From a virus, in the IMG/VR virus record IMGVR_UViG_3300045110_000158, positions 1 through 64,000 of that record: DNA of 64,000 nucleotides, one strand, 5' to 3'. A model generated the notes under the pieces. That model was not told where the DNA came from and ran no database searches. It was given only the letters and a program-made list of their open reading frames with translations. A program made the translations under genes and the position numbers. Shown here piece by piece: positions 28,716 through 36,073 of the stretch (its first letter is position 1; every line of letters begins with the position of its first letter).

Positions 28716-28898
28716 ATGGACCCTGAACAGGCATTGAAAGATGCTCGCGCAGCATGCGAGCATTGGGCGCACGGCGAGCGTGGTGACCACGATCTCGTTG
28801 CGTTCGATGAACTGGTCAACGCATTCGAAGCGTTGGATCAGTGGCTGTCACGTGGTGGTTTCTTGCCGCGTGACTGGCAAAGGAAAACTGTGCTATAG
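28716..28898 (+). CDS. Hypothetical phage-type protein, 60 aa
   Basis: MDPEQALKDARAACEHWAHG, then DHDLVAFDELVNAFEALDQW and LSRGGFLPRDWQ. Short phage proteins ending in LxxGGFLPxxW are common and of unknown role. The GATGACTGAAC cassette precedes the ATG, 2 bases after the previous stop. Confidence 0.7.
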   Translation: MDPEQALKDARAACEHWAHGERGDHDLVAFDELVNAFEALDQWLSRGGFLPRDWQRKTVL

Positions 28899-28946
28899 AA
28901 CTGACAACGCTAACTCAACGAGTAACTGAACATAGGAGTACTGAAA

Positions 28947-29798
28947 ATGAGTCTCGCGACAAAGTGCATGATAGTCGATGTCCGCATGTCCAGGTGGAAC
29001 GGCTACAAGACCGACCCGAAAGCCAGCAGCAAACTCACTCGGGAAGCCAACGCCCAAGCTGGCAGCGCAATCGTTTCCAAGCGCGTCGTGCCCAAGGAGG
29101 CACTCGCCGACGTTACGACGGCGTACAATGCGCTGAAGGCGCACAGAGATCACCACACCCTCCCGTGGTCCGACAAGGGTCCGCGGATCATGACGCGGAA
29201 TATCTTCGAGATATTCATGTCAGGGTTTGGTGAGCTTGAACGAAACTTCAATGCCGCCGTCGAGGAGTTCATCACGGTCAAGTACCCGCCGGTGCGGGAT
29301 CAGGCCGCCTTCCGCTTGGGTGACCTGTTCAACGACAATGACTACCCGCCGCCCGAAGAGCTTCGCAAGAAGTTCAGGGTCGACCTGGATATCGACGGCA
29401 TCACCGAGCCGGAAGATTTCCGCATCGCCTTGCCAGAAAAAGAATTGAACCAACTCAAACAAACGATGGAGGAGTCCATCAATCGCCGGCTTGGTGATGC
29501 CATGCAGGACGTCTGGCTGCGCATCGCCGAGTTGCTCGAACACTACATCGAGAAGATGGACGACGATGAGGCGATCTTCAGGGACTCCACCGTGAACAAC
29601 CTCGTCGACTTGATGAACATCCTGCCGGGCCTTAACGTCACAGGTGATCCGAAACTCAAAGCAATACGTCAGCGGATCATGAACACGATCGGGTCCTACC
29701 AGCCCGACGATCTGCGCAAGGGCGGTGACTTGCGTGCCGCCGCTGCGAAGGAAGCCAGGGAGATCAGGGAGAGCATCGACGAACACATGAAAGGATAG
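28947..29798 (+). CDS. Third gene of the MoxR/VWA module, hypothetical, 283 aa
   Basis: Begins MSLATKCMIVDVRMSRWNGY. Conserved-looking blocks are SKRVVPKEALADVTTAYNAL, HHTLPWSDKGPRIMTRNIFE and an all-helical C-terminus with RRLGDAMQDVWLRIAELLEH. It resembles phage proteins of unknown function that accompany MoxR/VWA genes; I cannot name the family with confidence (DUF3150-like is one possibility). It could be a substrate adaptor of the ATPase module. A long structured leader follows its stop. Confidence 0.65.
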   Translation: MSLATKCMIVDVRMSRWNGYKTDPKASSKLTREANAQAGSAIVSKRVVPKEALADVTTAYNALKAHRDHHTLPWSDKGPRIMTRNIFEIFMSGFGELERNFNAAVEEFITVKYPPVRDQAAFRLGDLFNDNDYPPPEELRKKFRVDLDIDGITEPEDFRIALPEKELNQLKQTMEESINRRLGDAMQDVWLRIAELLEHYIEKMDDDEAIFRDSTVNNLVDLMNILPGLNVTGDPKLKAIRQRIMNTIGSYQPDDLRKGGDLRAAAAKEAREIRESIDEHMKG

Positions 29799-29813
29799 TG
29801 ATCGAGCTAAGGG

Positions 29814-29926
29814 CAGCACTCGGCGAAAGCCGTATGAACCTACATAAGCCCCACCGACAGTGTTGTGGGGACGGCTCCGGGGTAAGGACTGCTAATTCCC
29901 GGAGAGATATGAGGTACTCATCGTGC
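29814..29926 (+). ncRNA. Candidate structured RNA: four consecutive stems in a leader
   Basis: Between the stop at 29798 and ATG 29943 lie CGGC-GAAA-GCCG (29821-29832, a GNRA tetraloop), CCCCAC/GTGGGG (29849-29854 with 29865-29870), CTCCGGG/CCCGGAG (29875-29881 with 29898-29904) and ATGAG/CTCAT (29909-29913 with 29917-29921). GCAC (29816) and GTGC (29923) could close the whole as a multibranch fold. It matches no riboswitch class I can name. It could be a leader controlling the next gene or an independent RNA. Confidence 0.45.
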
Positions 29927-29942
29927 AAAGGAGTAACTGCAA

Positions 29943-30272
29943 ATGTCAATGAAAGAAAAACTACTCACACAACCTGGATTTTCAGGGTCCGACTTTACGA
30001 CGGGCGATCGAGCGAACCTGTTGGAGATTCTCCAGCGCTCGCGCCGCATCGAGACAAGGTTGACTCGGTTGCTGGAGACGGAAGGGATTCAGACCGGCAT
30101 CCAGCGACCATGGTGGATGGACGACCGGGTAATGATCCCGTCGCCCATGACCACGATCGACGCTATTCTCAAGGTCATCCCTGAAGGCTGGCCCAGCCCG
30201 GCGCAGGTCGTCCTTAAGGAGGAGCAACATCACGTAGTGCTGTGCCGCATCTTGCTGTCCAGTACAATCTAA
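29943..30272 (+). CDS. Hypothetical protein, 109 aa
   Basis: MSMKEKLLTQPGFSGSDFTT, then ILQRSRRIETRLTRLLETEG and MDDRVMIPSPMTTIDAILKV. A helical N-half and a small beta end (AQVVLKEEQHHVVLCRILLS). AAGGAG lies 9 bases upstream. It is flanked on both sides by structured non-coding segments. Not recognised. Confidence 0.65.
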   Translation: MSMKEKLLTQPGFSGSDFTTGDRANLLEILQRSRRIETRLTRLLETEGIQTGIQRPWWMDDRVMIPSPMTTIDAILKVIPEGWPSPAQVVLKEEQHHVVLCRILLSSTI

Positions 30273-30277
30273 CTCTA

Positions 30278-30350
30278 GCTGGCGGAAGCACTATAAAGAG
30301 TCGTAAGTTCGTGGTGTAGTGGTCCACGGCGCCAGCACTTTTCAACTTAC
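30278..30350 (+). ncRNA. Candidate RNA pseudoknot in the leader of the next gene
   Basis: Stem A is GCTGGCG (30278-30284) with CGCCAGC (30330-30336). Stem B is GTAAGTT (30303-30309) with AACTTAC (30344-30350). Their order, A5'-B5'-A3'-B3', is that of a pseudoknot. Inside is a local hairpin CGTGG/CCACG (30310-30314 with 30324-30328). Both long stems are 7-bp perfect matches. The 3' arm of B ends 6 bases before the AAGGAG of ATG 30373, so folding could gate translation. It has a tRNA-like outer stem but no T-loop or anticodon arm. Confidence 0.45.
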
Positions 30351-30372
30351 TTAACCCAAGGAGTGACTTACC

Positions 30373-31071
30373 ATGGCTTGGTCCATTCGCTGCAACTTCA
30401 GTCCTATCCACACGTACGCTCAGGCTGTCAAAGCCTGGAAAGCCGCTGTGGTTTTTCCCAGAAGTCCTACAGGCCAGCGCGGGCTGGTCGATAAGCGCAA
30501 GAAACATCTCACGATCGAACGAACAGAGGCAGAAGATATTATTCTGCGGCTGTACGGTCGCCCCATTGTGACTTGGCACAAGGATAACTCGCTTACTATC
30601 GAGTCGTATCCTTCGAAATCGACGGTCACGTTCGCCAATCACTGCACGCCGCCTGAAATACGTATAGCGAAATGGAATAGCTGTTTCGCTGTCACGATTG
30701 ATGGACGCACTTATCAGGTGCAGCGGACTACATTCCGACCACGTGATGATACCTGGAAAGCGGATCAGATCACACCGTGGTCTGTCCCTGTCGTCAACCG
30801 TGAGCGTGCCAAGCAAGCGTTTCAGGAAACCGGCTACAACGAATTCAGGCAATGGCTCATTGTCTATTCGCAGATGACTATGGAACGACCTGATCCGACT
30901 GGGTTCGCCACCAAGGTTGCGGTTATCACCATGCTGCGTGATCGCAGGTGGCGCGAGCTGGTCGCACATTTTCCAAGACGAACAGTTGATGCGATGCTGT
31001 CTGAGGTACGGCAGGCGATCTACCACGAGTATAACTGCATCGACCAGAAGTCCGTACCCTTTCTAGGATAA
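30373..31071 (+). CDS. Hypothetical protein, 232 aa
   Basis: MAWSIRCNFSPIHTYAQAVK; the N-terminal 150 residues are beta-rich (EDIILRLYGRPIVTWHKDNS, then FAVTIDGRTYQVQRTTFRPR) and the last 80 helical. AAGGAG upstream. It stands immediately before the DNA polymerase gene, so a replication role is possible. No domain is recognised. Its leader carries the pseudoknot candidate. Confidence 0.65.
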   Translation: MAWSIRCNFSPIHTYAQAVKAWKAAVVFPRSPTGQRGLVDKRKKHLTIERTEAEDIILRLYGRPIVTWHKDNSLTIESYPSKSTVTFANHCTPPEIRIAKWNSCFAVTIDGRTYQVQRTTFRPRDDTWKADQITPWSVPVVNRERAKQAFQETGYNEFRQWLIVYSQMTMERPDPTGFATKVAVITMLRDRRWRELVAHFPRRTVDAMLSEVRQAIYHEYNCIDQKSVPFLG

Positions 31072-31076
31072 CTCAC

Positions 31077-32951
31077 ATGAAGATCGCAGCTTTCGACGTC
31101 GAGACCAGCGGCGAGTTGCCGGAGTACGCGCTGCAGCCTTGGCGACTTCGCCAGGGCAAGGCGTGGCTCACGTCGCTTGCCTGGGTATGGCGTCAGGATG
31201 GTGAGACCCAGCATGCTGGCAAGCTCCACCCGAGAATAGAAACGATTCGTGAGATGCTGACATGGGCAGTCGAGACTAACCACATCCTGGTGGGGTGGAA
31301 CGTCATCTTTGATATCGCGTGGCTCTATGCGTACGCGGAGCGGAAGCCGACGATCTTCAAGCTCCTTGATCAGGTTCGCTTTCTTGATGCGATGCTGCTG
31401 TGGCGTCACCTGGATATCGAGCCGGAGTACGACCACAAACAAGGGCGGAGCTATAGCCTCAAGGCAGCGGTGCCGATCTTCTTTCCGAAGTACGCCGGCT
31501 ACGAAGCCGACGTCGACTACCACGGCACTGATCCGATTAAGCTTCAACAGTTACACCAGTACAATATTAAAGATTGTTTCTTCACTCTCCGGCTGGCCAA
31601 GAAATTCTGGAGTGGCCTGAGCCGGTCTCAGCAAACCGTGGCGATCATCGAGGCCGCCTCGTTCAAGATGATCGCTCGCGCCAACCTGGAAGGGATGCTC
31701 GTGGATACGTGCGAAGCACGTAATCTCTCCGCCTGCCTCAAACAAACCGCGGCTACCAAGCTCGCTCATTTGGCGCCTCATGGCATCACTGAGAAAATCG
31801 TGCGCTCGCCGAAGCAGCTTGGTGCTGTGCTCTACGATCAGTGGGATTTACCTGTGTTCAACTTTACTGCCACTGGTGCGCGCTCGACCGACAAGGCGGT
31901 ACTGTACAAGCTGGCGTTACGCGACAAGCGTGTACGCGAGATCAAGGAGTATCGTGAAGCGTTGAACAACAACACCAAGTTCGCCGTGGCGCCACTTACG
32001 GCTTGTGCCTACAACGGAGATCGACGTGCGCATCCTCAGGCCCGGGTGTTCGGGACTTACAGCGGACGCATGACGTTCTCTTCCAAGCAGGGCAAGAACA
32101 AAGGCGAGCGGCAGACAGGCTTCGCCTTACATCAGATGAAGCGCGATCCATTATTCCGCCGGATCATCGTGCCGCCGCCAGGGTTCACGCTGATGGAGTT
32201 CGACGCCGCCGGTCAGGAGTATCGCTGGATGGCGATCGTGTCAGGGGACAAGACCATGCTCATGCTCTGTACACCGGGGCATGACCCGCACTCTTACATG
32301 GCTTCGCGAATCGACTCGCGTTATCCGTATCAGCAGGTCATGGCCAACGCCAAGAACGTGGACTCACGTGAAGCTCACTTGCGCCAGTGTGGCAAGGTGC
32401 TGAACCTGTCGTGCCAGTATCGTGTCGGATATAAAAAACTTCATCAGGTTGCTGTGGTTGACCACGGCATTTCGATCTCACTCGAAGAGGCGCAGCGCAT
32501 CCATAAAATTTACCTAATCACTTACCCGGGAGTTCCGGAATATTGGGTCCGTCAAGTCCAGTCAGCACAAAGCAAGGGGTACGTGGAGACTATTGCAGGC
32601 CGACGTGTTCGCGTCACCGGTCAGTGGGGTGGCGACATGAGTTGGCAGATGGAGGGCACGGCTATCAACTATCCTGTGCAAGGAACAGGCGCCGAGCAAA
32701 AGTATCTTGCCCTGCGATGTGTGCGCGAATATGTCAACGAGATCGGCGCGCGCTTTGCGTGGGACTTGCACGATGGATTGTACTTCTACGTACCCACGCC
32801 AAAGGTGCCGGACGCTGCACGCCACATCAAAGACATCCTGGATAACCTTCCGTACGAAGCTACGTGGGGGTTCAAGCCGCCGATCCCTCTTCCGTGGGAT
32901 GTCAAGGTGGGTCCTAGCTGGGGCGATCTAAAGCCGTTCGAGTTCAAGTGA
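31077..32951 (+). CDS. DNA polymerase, family A, with 3'-5' exonuclease domain
   Basis: 624 residues. Exonuclease motifs: AAFDVETSG (residues 4-12), GWNVIFDIAW (73-82) and YNIKDCFFT (Tyr162, Asp166). Polymerase motifs: A, MEFDAAGQEYRW (about 372-383); B, RQCGKVLNLSCQYRVGYKK; C, WDLHDGLYFY (about 561-570). Motif C has His-Asp-Gly where most family A enzymes have His-Asp-Glu. It replicates the phage genome with the primase-helicase and SSB-like protein encoded downstream. No 5' nuclease domain is present, as is usual in phages. Confidence 0.9.
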   Translation: MKIAAFDVETSGELPEYALQPWRLRQGKAWLTSLAWVWRQDGETQHAGKLHPRIETIREMLTWAVETNHILVGWNVIFDIAWLYAYAERKPTIFKLLDQVRFLDAMLLWRHLDIEPEYDHKQGRSYSLKAAVPIFFPKYAGYEADVDYHGTDPIKLQQLHQYNIKDCFFTLRLAKKFWSGLSRSQQTVAIIEAASFKMIARANLEGMLVDTCEARNLSACLKQTAATKLAHLAPHGITEKIVRSPKQLGAVLYDQWDLPVFNFTATGARSTDKAVLYKLALRDKRVREIKEYREALNNNTKFAVAPLTACAYNGDRRAHPQARVFGTYSGRMTFSSKQGKNKGERQTGFALHQMKRDPLFRRIIVPPPGFTLMEFDAAGQEYRWMAIVSGDKTMLMLCTPGHDPHSYMASRIDSRYPYQQVMANAKNVDSREAHLRQCGKVLNLSCQYRVGYKKLHQVAVVDHGISISLEEAQRIHKIYLITYPGVPEYWVRQVQSAQSKGYVETIAGRRVRVTGQWGGDMSWQMEGTAINYPVQGTGAEQKYLALRCVREYVNEIGARFAWDLHDGLYFYVPTPKVPDAARHIKDILDNLPYEATWGFKPPIPLPWDVKVGPSWGDLKPFEFK

Positions 32952-32975
32952 CTAACAAACAGGAGACAAACAATC

Positions 32976-33515
32976 ATGAGTAAAGACGATGGAGAACGAG
33001 GCAAACGTACAGGTATGGACCAGGCGGAGGAAGCGGCTAATGCTCATTGGTGGCGATGCATGCTGGAGTGCGGCAAGATTATAGCTAAGCGTAAACCTCA
33101 TTTTATAACCGATGACATAGTCCTCCTATGTCGATCACGACATCCCAATGCTCGCACTCATGAGAAGCGCGCTATTGGTCCGTTAATGCGGGAGCTTTGC
33201 AACCTTGGTTTTTGTGTAACCACAAACAGCTGGATAAAAAGCACACAAGCACAATGCCATCGACGGCCGATGATGCTCTGGCAAAGCTTAATATCCAATG
33301 CGACATACCGAAAAAATGGGGTGACCACCATGACTGGCTACTTAGTTAACACACGAACAAAAAGAAAGTTCGAGATCATCAAGATCGATCGCGACAAGAA
33401 TTTGTTAACCCTTAAGGGTGAGACTGGCGGAGTGTTCGACGAACCATACGACAAACCCAGGCTCAAGGAGCTTGGCTATCAGTACGTACAAAACAGCGAG
33501 CAACAAGATGCCTGA
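32976..33515 (+). CDS. Two-part replication-module protein, 179 aa
   Basis: Residues 1-110 (AHWWRCMLECGKIIAKRKPH, then CRSRHPNARTHEKRAIGPLM and HRRPMMLWQSLIS) resemble a small phage domain seen in replication modules with THExRAxGPxM and CHxRPxxxWxS. Residues 118-179 (MTGYLVNTRTKRKFEIIKID) look like a separate small beta protein that could start at an internal ATG near 33330. It may be a natural fusion or two genes joined. It overlaps the next gene by 8 bases. Confidence 0.65.
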   Translation: MSKDDGERGKRTGMDQAEEAANAHWWRCMLECGKIIAKRKPHFITDDIVLLCRSRHPNARTHEKRAIGPLMRELCNLGFCVTTNSWIKSTQAQCHRRPMMLWQSLISNATYRKNGVTTMTGYLVNTRTKRKFEIIKIDRDKNLLTLKGETGGVFDEPYDKPRLKELGYQYVQNSEQQDA

Positions 33516-33780
33516 CGGAAAAGAGTTACAAAATGTAACACCATCGCAGCCCGGGTCCAACGGACAGGACCATGGGATCGATCCGAAGATCGTCAAGATG
33601 GTTGACTTTCTCGAACGGGCCGTAAGAACGCAGAACCCAACCGTTGGCACATTCATTGCCGCGGTCGGCCTCATGCTGGGGAAGAGAGGCTTGGACCCTC
33701 AGAACCTCGAACGTGTGATCTTCGACGTGAACTCCGCCATCCGTGTTGGTTTCTATCTCCACTACATCAAAGGAAAATAA
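33508..33780 (+). CDS. Hypothetical protein, 90 aa
   Basis: Start at ATG 33508, overlapping the previous stop; the longer frame is inside the upstream gene. MPDGKELQNVTPSQPGSNGQ includes residues read from a degenerate dyad; then VKMVDFLERAVRTQNPTVGT and a helical end with YLHYIKGK. Not recognised. Confidence 0.65.
   Translation: MPDGKELQNVTPSQPGSNGQDHGIDPKIVKMVDFLERAVRTQNPTVGTFIAAVGLMLGKRGLDPQNLERVIFDVNSAIRVGFYLHYIKGK
33522..33542. promoter_or_regulatory. Dispersed 21-bp dyad, copy 9 (degenerate, inside a coding region)
   Basis: AGAGTTACA-AAA-TGTAACACC. The right half is perfect and the left keeps GTTACA. It starts 12 bases after ATG 33508, so it overlaps coding sequence, unlike most copies. 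It may be a weaker site. Confidence 0.5.
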
Positions 33781-33781
33781 A

Positions 33782-34342
33782 ATGTTGAACCATGTAATGC
33801 TTGATCTGGAGACCTGGGGAGTCTCTCCCTATTCCACCATCATCGCGATCGGGGCTTGCGCGTTCGATCCTTACACCGACCAGCAAGATAAGATCATCAC
33901 GGACCGTTTCGAGGTCGCGATCGCTCCGGTCAATGCCGGGCTGCGTGTTGATGCCGATACCCTGATGTGGTGGATGAACGCCGAGCGTGACGCTGCGCGC
34001 AGCGTGTGGCTGAAGATGCCCAAGGTCTCGACACACGTGGCGCTGGACGGTTTCAGTAACTGGCTTCGTTCGTTGAACAGCGGCAGCGAGAGCAGGGACC
34101 TTCGCATTTGGGGCAACGGCGCCGGCTTCGACAACGTACTCTTGAGGCAGGCGTACGAGATGGCTTCTCGTGAGGTGCCATGGAGCTTCTGGCATGATCG
34201 CTGCTTCCGCACGTTGCGCGCCTTGCTGACTCTCGAAGAAGGTCAGTACCTGGGCACGCAGCATACCGCGCTCGCTGACGCCGAGAACCAGGCGATCCGC
34301 GCTAATCAAATCGTTCGCCGACTTGGGATCAAGCTCACATGA
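33782..34342 (+). CDS. 3'-5' exonuclease (DnaQ-like, Rv2179c-type)
   Basis: 186 residues from ATG 33782. Motif I is MLDLETWG (Asp8, Glu10), motif II LRIWGNGAGFDNVLLRQAYE, and motif III GTQHTALADAENQAIRA gives the His-x4-Asp. This is the DEDDh exonuclease pattern; many phages carry it beside repair genes. Probable substrate is single-stranded DNA or RNA. It heads the coupled repair operon (33782-36037). Confidence 0.85.
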   Translation: MLNHVMLDLETWGVSPYSTIIAIGACAFDPYTDQQDKIITDRFEVAIAPVNAGLRVDADTLMWWMNAERDAARSVWLKMPKVSTHVALDGFSNWLRSLNSGSESRDLRIWGNGAGFDNVLLRQAYEMASREVPWSFWHDRCFRTLRALLTLEEGQYLGTQHTALADAENQAIRANQIVRRLGIKLT

Positions 34343-35001
34343 AATCGTCCATCCATACGACGTGGCTTGGCGACTATGGTGTGAACTCGTACGTGCCTAA
34401 TGCGTGGATCAACCAGGGCTTCAGCGTCATCTACGCAGACCCACCGTGGTCGTTTAAGACGTTCTCGGCCAAGGGTACCGGCCGCAGTGCGATCTCGCAT
34501 TTCGACACGATGAGTCTTGAACAGCTGCGATCGTTGCCAGTCGGTGCTTTCGCCGCAAGGGATTGTGCACTGTTGTTGTGGGTTGTTCGATGGCTGCCGT
34601 CGCGCGCCATCGCCGATCTGTTGGACAGCTGGGACTTTGTCGAGAAGGGTAACGCTTTCACCTATGTCAAGACCACCAAGGACGGTAAGCGTTTCCCGAT
34701 CGGTTGCGGTTACTCCACTCGCGCCAACCCGGAGCGCTGCATCCTGGCGACGCGCGGCAAACCGAAAGTGCTAGACCATGGTGTTCCGGAGTTGATCATT
34801 GCGCCGCGCCGCGAACATTCGCGTAAGCCGGAGATTGCCTACGAGTATATCGAACGACTCTATGCTGGGCCTTATCTCGAATTGTTCAGCCGCAACACTC
34901 GCAAAGGCTGGGCTAGCTGGGGCAACGAGACCGACTTGTTCGACAACGGCCCGGTCAAGACCAGACGTCAACCATCCGACTTAACAGGACTACGTACATG
35001 A
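34339..35001 (+). CDS. MT-A70-type DNA N6-adenine methyltransferase
   Basis: 220 residues. FSVIYADPPWSFKTFSAKGT has the catalytic DPPW at about 34-37. HFDTMSLEQLRSLPV, ALLLWVVRWLPSRAI and a C-terminal YLELFSRNTRKGWASWGNE complete the MT-A70 pattern. It transfers methyl from S-adenosylmethionine to adenine N6, often to shield phage DNA from restriction. It overlaps both neighbours by 4 bases (ATGA). Confidence 0.9.
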   Translation: MKSSIHTTWLGDYGVNSYVPNAWINQGFSVIYADPPWSFKTFSAKGTGRSAISHFDTMSLEQLRSLPVGAFAARDCALLLWVVRWLPSRAIADLLDSWDFVEKGNAFTYVKTTKDGKRFPIGCGYSTRANPERCILATRGKPKVLDHGVPELIIAPRREHSRKPEIAYEYIERLYAGPYLELFSRNTRKGWASWGNETDLFDNGPVKTRRQPSDLTGLRT

Positions 35002-35672
35002 AGCCTCTTCCTTGGAGCCCGAGCGCGCTGGATACTTTCAAGAACTGCCCGGAGCAGTACCACCATCGCTATGTGCTCAAGGACCTGCCGCCCGAAGAGC
35101 GGAGCGCGGAGCAAGTCTACGGCGAGCGTGTGCACGAGGCGTTCGCCGATAGGCAGAGACCGAAGCGTGCAAAGCTGCCGTCCGATCTCGCAGCACACGA
35201 ACCGTTCATGCAGGTCCTGGCTGCGCAAGCCGGCAATGCGTACATCGAACACAAGGCGGCGCTGGCGAAGAACCTGGAGACTTGCGAATGGGGCGACAAG
35301 AACGTGTGGTGTCGGATGATCATCGACTACCTGAAGATCGATGCACGCGAACGCCACGGGTGGATCGTGGACTACAAGACTGGCAAGCCGCACACGAAGT
35401 TCAACCAGCTGGTCATTTATGCACTATGGGCGTTCCAGGAGTTTGGCTACTTCGACACGATCGACGTGATGTTTTACTGGACCAAGGATCGCACCACATC
35501 CGTCAGAAGATGGCACCGCGATCAGGTGCCCGAGCTATGGGGCGAACTCACTGGCGATCTGCGTCAGTACAAAGAAGCGTTCAGGACTGACACGTGGCAG
35601 CTGCGCCAATCCGGACTCTGCAACGGTTGGTGCCCTGTGATCCGCTGTAAGTACTGGAGACCGAAGCGATGA
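34998..35672 (+). CDS. Cas4/RecB-like PD-(D/E)XK nuclease with likely Fe-S cluster
   Basis: 224 residues. Begins LPWSPSALDTFKNCPEQYHH (Cys17), has YGERVHEAFADR (His motif), RMIIDYLKI and GWIVDYKTGK (the Asp...(D/E)xK pair near 110 and 124-126), then QLVIYALWAFQEF. The end is CNGWCPVIRCKYW, with Cys208, Cys212 and Cys217. One N-terminal and three C-terminal Cys is the Cas4/AddB iron-sulphur arrangement. It probably acts in recombination or replication-end processing with the VRR-NUC protein encoded next. Confidence 0.85.
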   Translation: MKPLPWSPSALDTFKNCPEQYHHRYVLKDLPPEERSAEQVYGERVHEAFADRQRPKRAKLPSDLAAHEPFMQVLAAQAGNAYIEHKAALAKNLETCEWGDKNVWCRMIIDYLKIDARERHGWIVDYKTGKPHTKFNQLVIYALWAFQEFGYFDTIDVMFYWTKDRTTSVRRWHRDQVPELWGELTGDLRQYKEAFRTDTWQLRQSGLCNGWCPVIRCKYWRPKR

Positions 35673-36037
35673 GGAAACCTAAGGCCAGCGACCGGAGTGA
35701 GTGGTGGGTCAAGAAACAAGTTAAGCTAATTCTCAAAGACACCGGATGGGAATCCTGGATGCCAAACTCCGGTATGTTTGGTCGGGTCGGTGTGAGTGAC
35801 TTCCTTGCCGTGAAGAAGCCCGCGCTATTCATGGCAATCGAGACCAAGTACGACGACGTACCAACGCAGCTACAACTCGCGTTTCTTAAAATGATCCACG
35901 ACGCCGGGCACTATGCTTTCCTGGTGGACGAAACTAATGTCGACCAGTTACGTGCGCTACTTACAAACGATCATGATCTATCTAGTTACCCAGTTGGTAC
36001 TCTCAGAAAATGGCAAGAAAACTTGACAAACACCTAA
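35669..36037 (+). CDS. VRR-NUC domain nuclease
   Basis: 122 residues. EWWVKKQVKLILKDTGWESW, then GRVGVSDFLAV, FMAIETKYD and PTQLQLAFLKMIHDAGHYAF contain the Asp, Glu-x-Lys and Gln residues of VRR-NUC endonucleases, which are commonly found with SNF2 helicases in phages and are thought to cut branched or flap DNA. Usual length for a stand-alone VRR-NUC. The promoter for the helicase lies inside its 3' end. Confidence 0.9.
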   Translation: MRKPKASDRSEWWVKKQVKLILKDTGWESWMPNSGMFGRVGVSDFLAVKKPALFMAIETKYDDVPTQLQLAFLKMIHDAGHYAFLVDETNVDQLRALLTNDHDLSSYPVGTLRKWQENLTNT

Positions 36038-36051
36038 TAAGATGATACACT
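36023..36051 (+). promoter_or_regulatory. Sigma70-like promoter for the helicase operon
   Basis: TTGACA, 17-base spacer, TACACT. It begins inside the last codons of the VRR-NUC gene and would start transcription about 15 bases before ATG 36074. Confidence 0.75.
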
Positions 36052-36073
36052 TATAAGTAGAAAGTGACTGAAC

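Noticed and set aside
29885-29897. GGACTGCTAATTC resembles a tRNA-Ser anticodon loop
   Set aside because: The surrounding sequence does not form acceptor, D or T arms, and there is no GTTCGA.
29798-30184. 128-residue frame starting at GTG 29798
   Set aside because: It crosses the structured leader and overlaps the better-supported 109-residue gene in another frame; composition is not protein-like.
30278-30337. tRNA-like outer 7-bp stem with a 5-bp arm next to its 3' strand
   Set aside because: No T-loop (TTCRANY), no anticodon arm and only about 25 bases where D and anticodon arms should be. It is kept as a pseudoknot candidate instead.
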